From NCBI GenBank assembly GCA_914767715.1, contig OU612073.1, forward strand, positions 18,230,001-18,290,000: a stretch of DNA of 60,000 nucleotides, given 5' to 3'. The DNA comes from Membranipora membranacea. Taxonomy: Eukaryota; Bryozoa; Gymnolaemata; Cheilostomatida; Membraniporidae. The notes below the pieces were generated by a model, which worked only from the letters and a program-made list of their open reading frames with translations, did no database searches and was not told the origin of the DNA. Shown here piece after piece: positions 48,702 to 58,126 of this stretch. How positions within the stretch are numbered: the stretch's first letter is position 1; each line of letters begins with the position of its first letter. The position numbers and the translations under genes were made by a program.

Positions 48702-49778
48702 TCATAGAAGTTTTTCAAAATGGCATTTAAGTTTAAGTGAGTCTAAAATCATACCTTGACTGAGGACCTTGTTGTATTGGTCCTGAGTGTCAAACTTTAC
48801 TTTAAAGATGCGCATTTTCTTTTCCCCTTTGTAAATCCTTATAGCTGAAGAGTTGGGGAAATTCTGTGATATCTCTTTTATTACAAGTTCATCATCAGCA
48901 TCGATAGGAATGCCTCTCAGCATACCAGTGTTGACTTTTGCTGATTCTGGATTGATTGTCTTTCTTACTTGCGAATTTTCAAATAGTAATGTATTCCAAG
49001 TGTTTATCAACTTGGTCACTGTCTTTTCATCGCGAAGGTGCAGCATAATTTTTGGAGATTCTGTCTTGAAATTGTAGGTCGTTATGTTTTCTATGATTGT
49101 TGGGCCGAATTCACGGTTAATCTCACGTCTGATGTTGTCTTGATTATAGTTTTGGTAGGTTTTTGATGACTTGTTGATACTTATTACGATGCAGTGCTTG
49201 GGGTTGAAGTTGTTTGGACGAGCTGTTTTTGTAATAGAGGGCATGTGATCTGGTGTCTTGGATGTAGTTGCCGGTGAACTTGGTGTTGGTGTGTTTTGAT
49301 GTGTTGTTGATGAAGGAATATTTCTGTGGAGTTGTCTACTGCTGCTTGCAACTGATGACCATTGTTGTGTGGTGTTAAGAGTTTGAGTTGGAAGATATGT
49401 TTGTTGTACGGTATTTTTGGAATTTGATGGACATTCCTTTGTACTAGGGCTCTCAGAAAAAGCACTAGTAATTTTATCCAATTTAACCTGCATGCTGTCC
49501 ATCTTCTCCTGCATGCTGTCCATCTTCTCCATCATAATAGAAAGCACGCCATGTAGAGTTCTGCATGACGCACATTCGGGACTCTCCCCACAATCTCTGT
49601 CCCTGGAATGACTGGGAGCGCTGTCGACGAATGGAGCAGAAGTCTCCATTGTCTCAGACAGGGAACACTGAGAAGACTCTGGCAGTGAAACTGTAGATCC
49701 CCCTAGAGCACCTTGTGTGCTTTGTTGTTGAGTTGTGCTGCTGTTGGCATTGGTTTGTTTACTTTTTAGCGATTCCAT
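48702..49778 (-). CDS. LINE ORF1 protein
   Basis: 358 aa, intact. The N-terminal 90 residues are Ser/Thr/Gln-rich, with a CESPECASC-like cysteine cluster close to residue 70. A short coiled coil follows (MMEKMDSMQEKMDSMQVKLD) and then a low-complexity Thr/Pro/Ser linker. The C-terminal half resembles the RNA-binding domains of LINE ORF1 proteins (HCIVISINKSSKTYQNYNQD, IMLHLRDEKTVTKLINTW, AKVNTGMLRGIPIDADDELV, MRIFKVKFDTQDQYNKVL). It presumably coats LINE RNA as an RNP. The stop overlaps the likely ORF2 start. Confidence 0.85.
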   Translation of the reverse strand: MESLKSKQTNANSSTTQQQSTQGALGGSTVSLPESSQCSLSETMETSAPFVDSAPSHSRDRDCGESPECASCRTLHGVLSIMMEKMDSMQEKMDSMQVKLDKITSAFSESPSTKECPSNSKNTVQQTYLPTQTLNTTQQWSSVASSSRQLHRNIPSSTTHQNTPTPSSPATTSKTPDHMPSITKTARPNNFNPKHCIVISINKSSKTYQNYNQDNIRREINREFGPTIIENITTYNFKTESPKIMLHLRDEKTVTKLINTWNTLLFENSQVRKTINPESAKVNTGMLRGIPIDADDELVIKEISQNFPNSSAIRIYKGEKKMRIFKVKFDTQDQYNKVLSQGMILDSLKLKCHFEKLL

Positions 49779-50072
49779 TGCATTTGAGCATGAGGAACGG
49801 ACTTTCTCGTTTAAATTGGCAATTGTTTCTGGCTGTAATTCACCTACCAGCTTAGAGTAGTGACTTATAAATTAGAGTAGTGACTCATCAATAAATAATA
49901 AATTAGACTCATCAATAAATTAGAGTAGTGACTCATCAATTAGAGAAATAAAATGCTTCATGTGAGTGCTCTCTTGTTAAAAGTATGGACGGTAAAAATA
50001 AATGGATAAAAATTCATATAAAAAGTTTACTTTTTTGAAAACACGCTATTTAAATAGTGAACACAATTAGCT

Positions 50073-51315
50073 CTAAAACAAAGTTTGCAAAGGTTTACTC
50101 TGTACCAGATGGTGGAATAACGGCCTGATGGGCATTGAGTAAATGTCAACATTTGTTTGTTCGGTTGCCACCATGCGAAGACTCTTTGTAGCAAGTTTGT
50201 TGTGGTAGAGGTCGGCTACTGCGGTGAAGGTGATATCTCCTGCGAGACGACCGGCTGAGCGCACCACTCGCTGTAGATGATTTTTAGAGTCTGCACTAAG
50301 ATGAGAATATATCACTACTAGATGGTAGAGTAGGATGCTTTCGATGAAGGATTTGTAGCATGATGTAATCAATCAGGTATCTATTCCCAGATGATACAGC
50401 TTGCTCATAATGTGAAGTCGAGTTCTAGCTTTCTTTACAGTTCGGTTGGCAGAGGCTGTAAAGTCAAGTTTAGTAGTTAGCATGGTACCAAGATACCCGA
50501 ACTCCATTACTTGATCGATCGGGGAACCATTTATTACCAGCTGTTGTGTGGTCGGGTTATCCCGTGCATTGCTGAAAACCAGTTCTTTGGTCTTCTTTGA
50601 GTTAAGAAGCAGGTCATGTTCGCAGCACCAAGCGTATAGATGATCTGCTTCTTGTTGGAGACACGATGGCTGGGTACTCGTGAGAAACTCTAGTATGACT
50701 GTGTCATCAGCATATTTGAGGATTTCGGTATTGGAGTTGAGTGTTGGCATACTGGATACATAGAATGAGAAAAGTAGCGGACTGAGCACACAGCCTTGAG
50801 GGCTCCCAGTAGATGTTGTCGTAGATGCTGATACATTGGACGTTGTTTTAACACGTTGTGTGCGATTTGTGAGGAAACTGTAAAGCAAGTTAAGAATATT
50901 CGAATGAATATCATAATCACAGAGTCCGGAGACTAGCAGGGACGGATTTATAGTATTTAAGGCGCTGGTGTAGTCAATGAATAGTGTTCGAACATAGTTT
51001 TTAGCATTATTGTCTAGATGGAGACTTACTGAGTCAATAAGAGTGATGAGCGCATCTTCAGTCGACCGATTCTGCTGATATGCGAACTGTGATGAGTCAT
51101 CGAGATGTTAGGCCTCACTATCAGCTTCTCCATACACTTTGCTCCGACTGATGTCAAAGCTATGGGCCGGAAGTCTTTCGGTTCTGATGCACCGGACAGT
51201 TTTGGTAAAGGCTTAATAGTGGCTGCTTTCCATGCTGATGGCATAGTACCTTGCTTCACTGACATATTGAATAACGCCAGCAGAGGTTCGGTGAGCGAGG
51301 ATGCAGCTGTTGGTT
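50073..51315 (-). pseudogene. 5'-truncated Rex1-like LINE reverse transcriptase
   Basis: The minus-strand frame reads EPLLALFNMSVKQGTMPSAWKAA, then FRPIALTSVGAKCMEKL. A frame change near 51110 follows, then SSQFAYQQNRSTEDALITLI, LFIDYTSALNTI, TNRTQRVKTT, TGSPQGCVLSPLLFSFYV, LKYADDTVILEF, SKKTKELVFS, FGYLGTML, and a C-terminal part FIESILLYHLVVIYSHLS. A TGA at 50375-50373 interrupts the last segment in frame. The endonuclease is absent, as in a 5'-truncated insertion. The FRPIALTSV and GSPQGCVLSPLLF blocks resemble Rex1/CR1-group elements rather than the neighbouring LINE. Confidence 0.82.
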
Positions 51316-51334
51316 ATGATTATGCAAATTGATG

Positions 51335-51389
51335 ATGGAATTATGCTCCAATTATGTCCTCCACAATATTTCAGGATAATAATTATACA

Positions 51390-51420
<31 letters not shown>

Positions 51421-51836
51421 GATACATGTGACATTAGCATTTACATTCGATCAGAAGAAGAAACAAAGGTAACTGTGCATTATATCATACTTATGTTTAC
51501 AGTTTATGGCTGACACACACAAGCTGGTTGGTCATAGATATTATTATGACTAATTTTGTCAATAAAAAATTAAATAGGACATTTTAACCAACTAACAAAT
51601 GATTGTTTACCTTGTAGGAAGGTATCAAAATACTAAAGAAGGACCAAGGCAAGGTCTGCAGTAGTTATGCAATATTTCATATCGAAAAACTCCTAGATCT
51701 GGGTAAAAATTGTGTACATTTTGTTTGATTTCAATCATTTATCTAGATAAAACTTTTGTAGGATACTGACAGGAGATGAATCTTTGAATCATGATCTTTT
51801 ATTTCCATTGTTACTAAGAAAAACCAATCAAAACAT
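51335..51836. repeat. Duplicated aquaporin-upstream segment, copy 1
   Basis: 51335-51430 recurs at 51839-51915, and 51440-51836 recurs at 53285-53680 with few differences, in the same orientation. A (ca)n run lies at 51400-51420. So this copy is contiguous where the second copy is split by about 1.37 kb (51916-53284). Both carry attcgatcaga...aaagaaacaaag followed by GTAACT, a possible 5' non-coding exon and donor. Confidence 0.85.
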
Positions 51837-51915
51837 TCTCCAATTATGTCCTCCACAATATTTCAGGATAATAATTATACACATATGTACGCACGATACA
51901 TTTGACATTAGCAAA

Positions 51916-53284
51916 ATGACAACATGACATTAGCACAATGACGAAGCCTTTGACACTCCAAGATAAAATGTCAAGAGCAATTCAAAGTCAATTTTCCCTT
52001 TTTAAATGTGATGATGTATCTGTTTATTATAATCACTTAATTTCTATTCTGTTCTACTGGTGACGTCTGTTGACAGTCAATGTAAGCCACAACGGATACT
52101 TCTAAGCGGTGACACTACATCATTACGGCCCGGTCACTGGGTCCAAGCACTCCATAGCCAACCCTGACTTATGAGAACCTGCATCGCATGAAGCGCTGGT
52201 ACTCATTGGAACATCCTACCAAACGAATATATGATGTTATTCGAGGGGGGGAGCTTGCCGTATTAAATGATGATCATTTGATAGTTGTTTCTGTTTGATG
52301 CGGAAAAAGTTATCAATCTGCTGCCAAGATCTTATGACTTTTGCTAGACAGTTCATCACTTCCGCGTAGTGGATCTGGCTAGTAAAGTTTTAATTTTTGT
52401 AATTGCAAAGAATTGGAAAACTTTATTTGAATGTGATATTTACATATGATTTTTGATGATGTTTTCTTGATTTTAGGGTCGCTGATTCATGTATCCTTTA
52501 ACTGTTAAACTAGTGATGGCTTCACTGTGGACAGTCACCATGAATAGGATAGAATAGGCTTTATTTTTCCTCCATATATCAGAAAGTTTGATGCCCTTGA
52601 GTGAAAATAATTGGAAAAATTTGGTACAGAATACAAATTAAATAAAAAGTAAAATTAGACTGGAGCGCTACATGAATATGAGGCAAAAAATCATCTCAAA
52701 AGGTAAGACAGTCTATTTGCTAGCAATTAGCATATTGAAAAGACACTTCTCCTCAACTTCTCAGCCCTACAGCAAGGCCTTCTCACCTCCGACGACGCTC
52801 TAGTTTGGCGGTTGGTATTCTTCACAATGTTTTTTTGTGAAGAGGATGGTCATCGTTGACAAGTATGGTTTGGTACTTATGAGTTTCCACTGCAGACAGC
52901 CGCCTTGCTGGTTTTCTGGAGGCAACCTTAAGAGTGATGTGGCATGAGGGCGATGTAGCATAATAAAAATAACATAAATTTTTTAATTTCTGATCTTTTC
53001 ATAAGGCTTTCTTGATGAACCGGATTGAAATGAGGAAAAGGCTCATTGTTTTGCGTATTCATTTGAAAATTGCATTGATATATGACTTCATTTATTCGAT
53101 TTTATACCATCAATATTCTTGTCATTCAGTCTTTCATTGGTGTCACAAGATGTTGCAACTTCCATAATCTATGCGTTTACTATAGACTTTCCGGTATAAA
53201 ACAAAACTATGAACTGAGGACACTACATTGGCACAGACTCTTGCACCAGAGACAGCACATTGAAAGACATATTTTCCTGACTTA
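51916..53284. other. Segment splitting the second upstream copy
   Basis: This 1.37 kb separates two parts that are adjacent in copy 1. It may be an insertion in copy 2 or have been lost from copy 1. I see no terminal repeats, target duplication or convincing coding sequence. A gacattagc word near 51908 and again near 51926 and a similar gacttagc at 53280 are the only border-like features. Confidence 0.5.
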
Positions 53285-53680
53285 GCATTCGATCAGAAAA
53301 AGAAACAAAGGTAACTGTGCATTATATCATACTTATGTTTACAGTTTATGGCTGACACACACAAGCTGGTTGGTCATAGAAATATTATGACTAATTTTGT
53401 CAATAAGAAATTAAATAGGACATTTTAACCAACTAACAAATGATTGTTTACCTTGTAGGAAGGTATCAAAATACTATAGAAGGACCAAGGCAAGGTCTGC
53501 AGTAGTTATGCAATATTTCATATCGAAAAACTCATAGATCTGGGTAAAAATTGTGTACATTTTGTTTGATTTCAATCATTTATCTAGATAAAACTTTTGT
53601 AATATACTGACAGGAGATGAATCTTCGAATCATGATCTTTTATTTCCATTGTTACTAAGAAAAACTGATCAAAACAACGG
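53285..53680 (+). repeat. Duplicated aquaporin-upstream segment, copy 2
   Basis: Partner of 51440-51836, ending about 160 bp before the first aquaporin coding exon. If attcgatcagaaaaagaaac at 53286 is a leader exon (donor GTAACT at 53311), then copy 1 would be a second, alternative leader or promoter. That is inference only. Confidence 0.7.
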
Positions 53681-53896
53681 ATTTTTTTTTCTTACGTAAA
53701 ATAAAAATATAATAAATGCACCTCATTCACATTTGTCTCATTGTTTTTCTTTTTATGAGGAATGCTCTGATGAGATATTTGACTCGTCTGAATTTATTTG
53801 TTCTCCGCAACTTTTGAAATATGCTGTTGATACTTTACAGGAACCAAAGACAGGTACCAGATCATAAAACGATCAGCATATAATATTGGCATCAAG

Positions 53897-56800
53897 ATGG
53901 GCGCCTATAACAGGTTCTTTGCCAGCAGTGTGACCGATATGAAAGATCCAAACTTTTACAGAGCGATATTTGGAGAGCTGATAGGTACTTTCGTTCTGAT
54001 TTTCATGGTTTGTAACAGTCCATATGGAGATAGTAATACAGACTTAGACCATGTCCGAGTCAGCTTATCGACTGGAGTCATAGTAGCTACCATATTATGG
54101 ATACTAGCCGATGTCTCCGGGGCACACATCAACCCAGCGCTATCTGTAGCGCTGCTTTTCACCAGAAAGGTACGTTTATATCTTTGATAATTTCTTTTGG
54201 TCCTCATTTGATAACTGACTGATCCTTCCTGGGCGTTTACTCATAGTTTTTTGCAATGAGGAGAACTCCCAAATGAAAGTTACGAGTACGTGGATCGAGC
54301 ATGAAACATCTAAGTATTTTCAACTTATTGACATCTGAATACAGACAGTTTAAAATTTATTTACTTTTAAAGTTAGAATCTCAATAAGTTGAACAAAGGC
54401 TGCGGCCTGTAGCTAACAGAGAATGACCAATCAGATCACAATAATGTGAACGCCCTAATAGTAGTTCACCTACGTTCTAAACCTACATTTTAAAAACACA
54501 TATTGCATATTATATACATATTTATTAATATAAATATTTATATATGTAAAGATAAAATATGAATATATTTATATGTATACTCAGATAATAACATCGTTTG
54601 CTACTGTAACACATGACCTTTTTGCTGTATGATACATTGATCAGTAATATATAAATACAATTAACTAAATGAAATATGAAAAAAAATATATTATTGCATG
54701 TATTACTTTCCATGAAAAAAATATGCCATTATTAGATTTCATTCATTGATAGAGCTCGGTGCCCGCAGGTCAGCCATCCATCCCAGCCACCCATCCCAGC
54801 CACCCATCCCAGCCACCCATCCCAGCCACCCATCCCAGCCACCCATCCCAGAACAGGCTGACGAGGCAAGAGAGGGGAGAACAACATGTTACTAAAAATC
54901 TAAGCTTGTTATATATTATTTTATTTTAATATTATGTTATGTTATTTTATTTAACAGATAAGTCTAATCAGGTGTATGCTGTATATCGTAGTCCAAAGTA
55001 TCGGTGGAATATTAGGTGCTTACCTCCTTAGAGCTTTGACGTGCAACTGGCAAAAGATGTATGCCACAAGACATATTATTGTCACTGAGGAGTACACATG
55101 TGGGCTTGGTAAGTGGATATCACAATCTCTTTGAAAGTTCTTCATTTCAGGACATCGACATCCTTCATTTTATAATGATTCTTTATTTCTGAAAAAAAAG
55201 TCCCTGGACTTATTAACTTCCAGGAAAAATGTGTGATTTTTTCAAACTTTATTGGCAGAAATTGTTGGCTCCTCCATTTTTTCAAAAACTTATTGTCATA
55301 ACTTCGATAAAATTGCTTTTCAAAATTAGCCATCAAGAAAAAAAGGCGATCTGAAAAATGACTTTCGAATAATTTATACTTGATGTTTAAACTAAAAATA
55401 AATGGTATATATGTTGCTAAATTAAGAATATAAATAAAGAATTTTAAAAAAAACTCTGTGATCAAGAAGTAAGTGAAAAAAACAAGTTTACCCAATCAAA
55501 TAGAATATCTTTTGCTTGGTTACCTAATAAACTATGGTGGAATTTATTTTTTAATCAAGGTCAGACAGTATTAGGACCAGGGGTGAGTCCCATACAGGGT
55601 GTAGCTGTTGAGTTAATCATCACCTTTGTACTCATCATGACAGTATTTGCCACCATAGATAGCTCAAGAAGTGATCTGAACGGATCGGGACCACTCGCTG
55701 TTGGTCTGGCAGCTGCTGGGTGTCTACTTGGTTTTGTATGTAAATTAAAGATATTAATTACCATTTTCATGTGTATCTAACTTCAAAGCATAATTTTTGA
55801 TATAGACTATTGCTGTTAGAACTAGAAGTGCAGCTATAACAAGTTTGGTCCATTTGCCTGCATTCAGAGTTCTCCTGATCCACTGGAAGGAAGGAAGGGA
55901 GCAACTGGAATTCAGGCAGTTTGATTAAACATGATCTAAAGTGCAGGCTAGTCTGAGATGAATTACCTAATGAAAGAAAATTGTATTTTTAGCGACGTAA
56001 CGTGATCAACTTCAGAATTATAATCAACTATCTACAATCACCCGGATCTTATTTTGTTTTTTGTTTGTTATAGATCCGACAAACTGGTGCAAGCATGAAC
56101 CCAGCGCGAACTCTTGGACCTGCATATGCTCTCGGCCTCTGGGAAAACCACTGGGTATGTAAAAATTTCACCAGCATGTAAGACAATTTAACCCACTCCA
56201 CATGAAGTAATCTGCTATTCGATATGATTGCTTTCAGAAATGCTTAGGTTAATGGATATTTCGTAAAGTTAAAAATGTGTCTTATTCAATAGGTTTTCTG
56301 GGCAGGACCAATTCTTGGAGGGATCATTGCTGGCATGCTGTATGAGTTTGTATTTGCAGGTAAGTTATCTTTCGGATTTTTCTTCTTTTTTTTCAATTTT
56401 TTTTCATCTTGATAGGTTTCCAATCAAGCAGCATGCACCAATAAATATCATCCTGTCCTGTCACAATTGTGCGAATCTCTGGTGTAATTATACAGCCTGG
56501 TAACAGTCCTAGGCGAACAAGGTCTGGGTTTACTGTACTACAATTAGTGGGTTATCAGCTTAGTGTTAATTTGTAGCAGGGGAGATAACATACTGTAGAC
56601 TCTCCTAGACCCTGGGTTTTTGCACTTAGAAGTTGGATAAACCATTCAGTAATGTCCTTGTGCGAGTAAATATAATTGTTTTGTGTTTATTTGCTTTGGG
56701 GATGCTTTGATATGAACATTGGTTGTTTTTTTTTGCGTTCCGAAACACGATAAAGCAACCGATATCTCTTTTAATCAAATCACCTAACCCTCAATCTGAT

Positions 56801-57050
56801 ACAATTTATTACAGGCGATGCTAGCCCACAGAAGATAAAGCTTTGGCTCACAGATGCAGACTATAACTGTAATACCTCACCTCTTCCACCAGCCGACTTG
56901 AAGGAAACTCTAGTTGAAAATAAACAGGTCAACCAAGGCATAACCTTAGACATTGTAGGCGATTGTGAAAATAAATGTGGATATGTCAACAATGGTGCGA
57001 TCTTAGACTGTGTAGCTGTATGTGACAAGTCGAAGATTGTGGAAGCTTAG
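53897..57050 (+). CDS. Aquaporin (classical NPA type)
   Basis: Six coding exons: 53897-54169, 54958-55108, 55560-55735, 56074-56154, 56293-56359, 56815-57050, encoding 327 aa. Membrane helices follow the MIP pattern: [31 protein letters not shown], first NPA in [14 protein letters not shown] (residues 79-81), [54 protein letters not shown], second NPA in [14 protein letters not shown] (209-211), [21 protein letters not shown]. Arg212 after the second NPA is the selectivity-filter Arg of water-type channels. The Cys that makes AQP1 mercury-sensitive is Ala here. Absence of the aquaglyceroporin Asp (NPARD) suggests water rather than glycerol. The C-tail of about 75 residues is cytosolic with several Cys. 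The acceptor before the ATG lies near 53840. Confidence 0.95.
54781..54850. repeat. 13-bp minisatellite in aquaporin intron 1
   Basis: About 5.4 uninterrupted copies of tcccagccaccca, bordered by degenerate catcc/cccag words. It lies about 100 bp upstream of the exon-2 acceptor, in a C-rich island within very AT-rich sequence. Confidence 0.95.
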
Positions 57051-58126
57051 AGTCTGAAGCTGCTGCCGCATATTTGCCATAGGACAACAAGTTCAGAGTG
57101 CCTTTGCACCGCCGGTTTTCTGCTCAGAAATCAGTATCGTAGGTATAAGTTGTGCGGGCCGTATATACTGTTGTTTTCAAGAATGTAAACAACATCATGT
57201 TAATAAACTGAAAGTAAAAAGTGGATTGATTACGCTGGGTTTTACTTTTATGAAAAATTGATGGATAATACTGTATGGTATCATCACATATTCAATCAAC
57301 TTTGATCATCTGTCAGCCAGTTATATTATTTCCCGGTTGTTTGTGAGTGTCTTTTCTATTTTGTTTACAATTTGTGTAATTCGCACAGATTTTTTTTATA
57401 GACAGTAAGTTGATATGAGACAGCACTCACCCTCATTACTTATTGTCAATTATTTTTAATAAATCAAACAATGAAGTTGAGCCTGAATTTCATGGCTTAT
57501 TTCAATTTGATGATATGACTGTGTACTGTACTGCTATGAAATCTCACATACAAAGTCAGGTGCCATTGATGAAATCTCATCGTTTGAAGTTCAATTTGTT
57601 TATTCTAGTGTTTATTAGCCATGAGTAACAATTACAACTATGAGACTCGAAGTCTCATTTGGTTATCTATTCATGGATCCCAAATTTATCCTGCCTCGCA
57701 GCAGGTTCTAGAAATAGAAAACTAATTAATACAGTGTACTAAATTTATATATGATATTTTATTGCACACTAAACTCAGCATAGTTAAATCCACCATGGAA
57801 ATAGTAGTCGTCGTACAGAAAACAGAAAAATAAAGCTTTCACTGATATACATTTTATAAGAAGATATTATAATCATAAAGCTAAGATTCATTATCAAGTA
57901 ATGTTATGCCAATAAAGTTTTAAAAAAGTTTCTACTTTCTACTCTTTGTAAGTCCCTTAGACACATACCACTGTATTTTTAATCATAATGGTGACAGTGT
58001 AATGTACAATAATATGCTATAAATCTTTTCTAGCTTGTAAACGTTGGACGGAATTATTGTTTGGCCTACAGAGCTACAATTGAGCATATCAAGATCACGT
58101 AGATCCTATCACTGGTGTAGTCTCCT
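57051..58126. other. Intergenic region between convergent genes
   Basis: The 3' flank of aquaporin (aataaactga near 57201) and of the minus-strand DXO-like gene. No coding sequence or structured repeat recognised. Confidence 0.6.

Larger units (their letters stand above)
46100..49850 (-). mobile_element. Near full-length CR1/L2-type LINE
   Basis: Two-ORF non-LTR retrotransposon: ORF1 at 49778-48702 and ORF2 at 48649-46151 with upstream part. The order is coiled-coil/RNA-binding ORF1, then AP-type endonuclease, then reverse transcriptase. ORF2 probably starts at an ATGATGG that overlaps the ORF1 stop (ATGA). Upstream, 49855-49950 holds short direct repeats with agagtagtgactcatcaata, perhaps 5'-end or flanking repeats. 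The exact ends and target duplication were not resolved. A relative lies in the HSD17B8 intron (44124-44900). Confidence 0.88.

Noticed and set aside
54525-54713. AT-rich open frame in aquaporin intron 1
   Set aside because: Low-complexity Tyr/Ile/Asn-rich translation from AT-rich DNA, with no family resemblance.
54781-54850. 13-bp tandem repeats as a coding Pro-rich repeat
   Set aside because: Lies inside an aquaporin intron with no open frame joining the flanking exons. It is a simple minisatellite.
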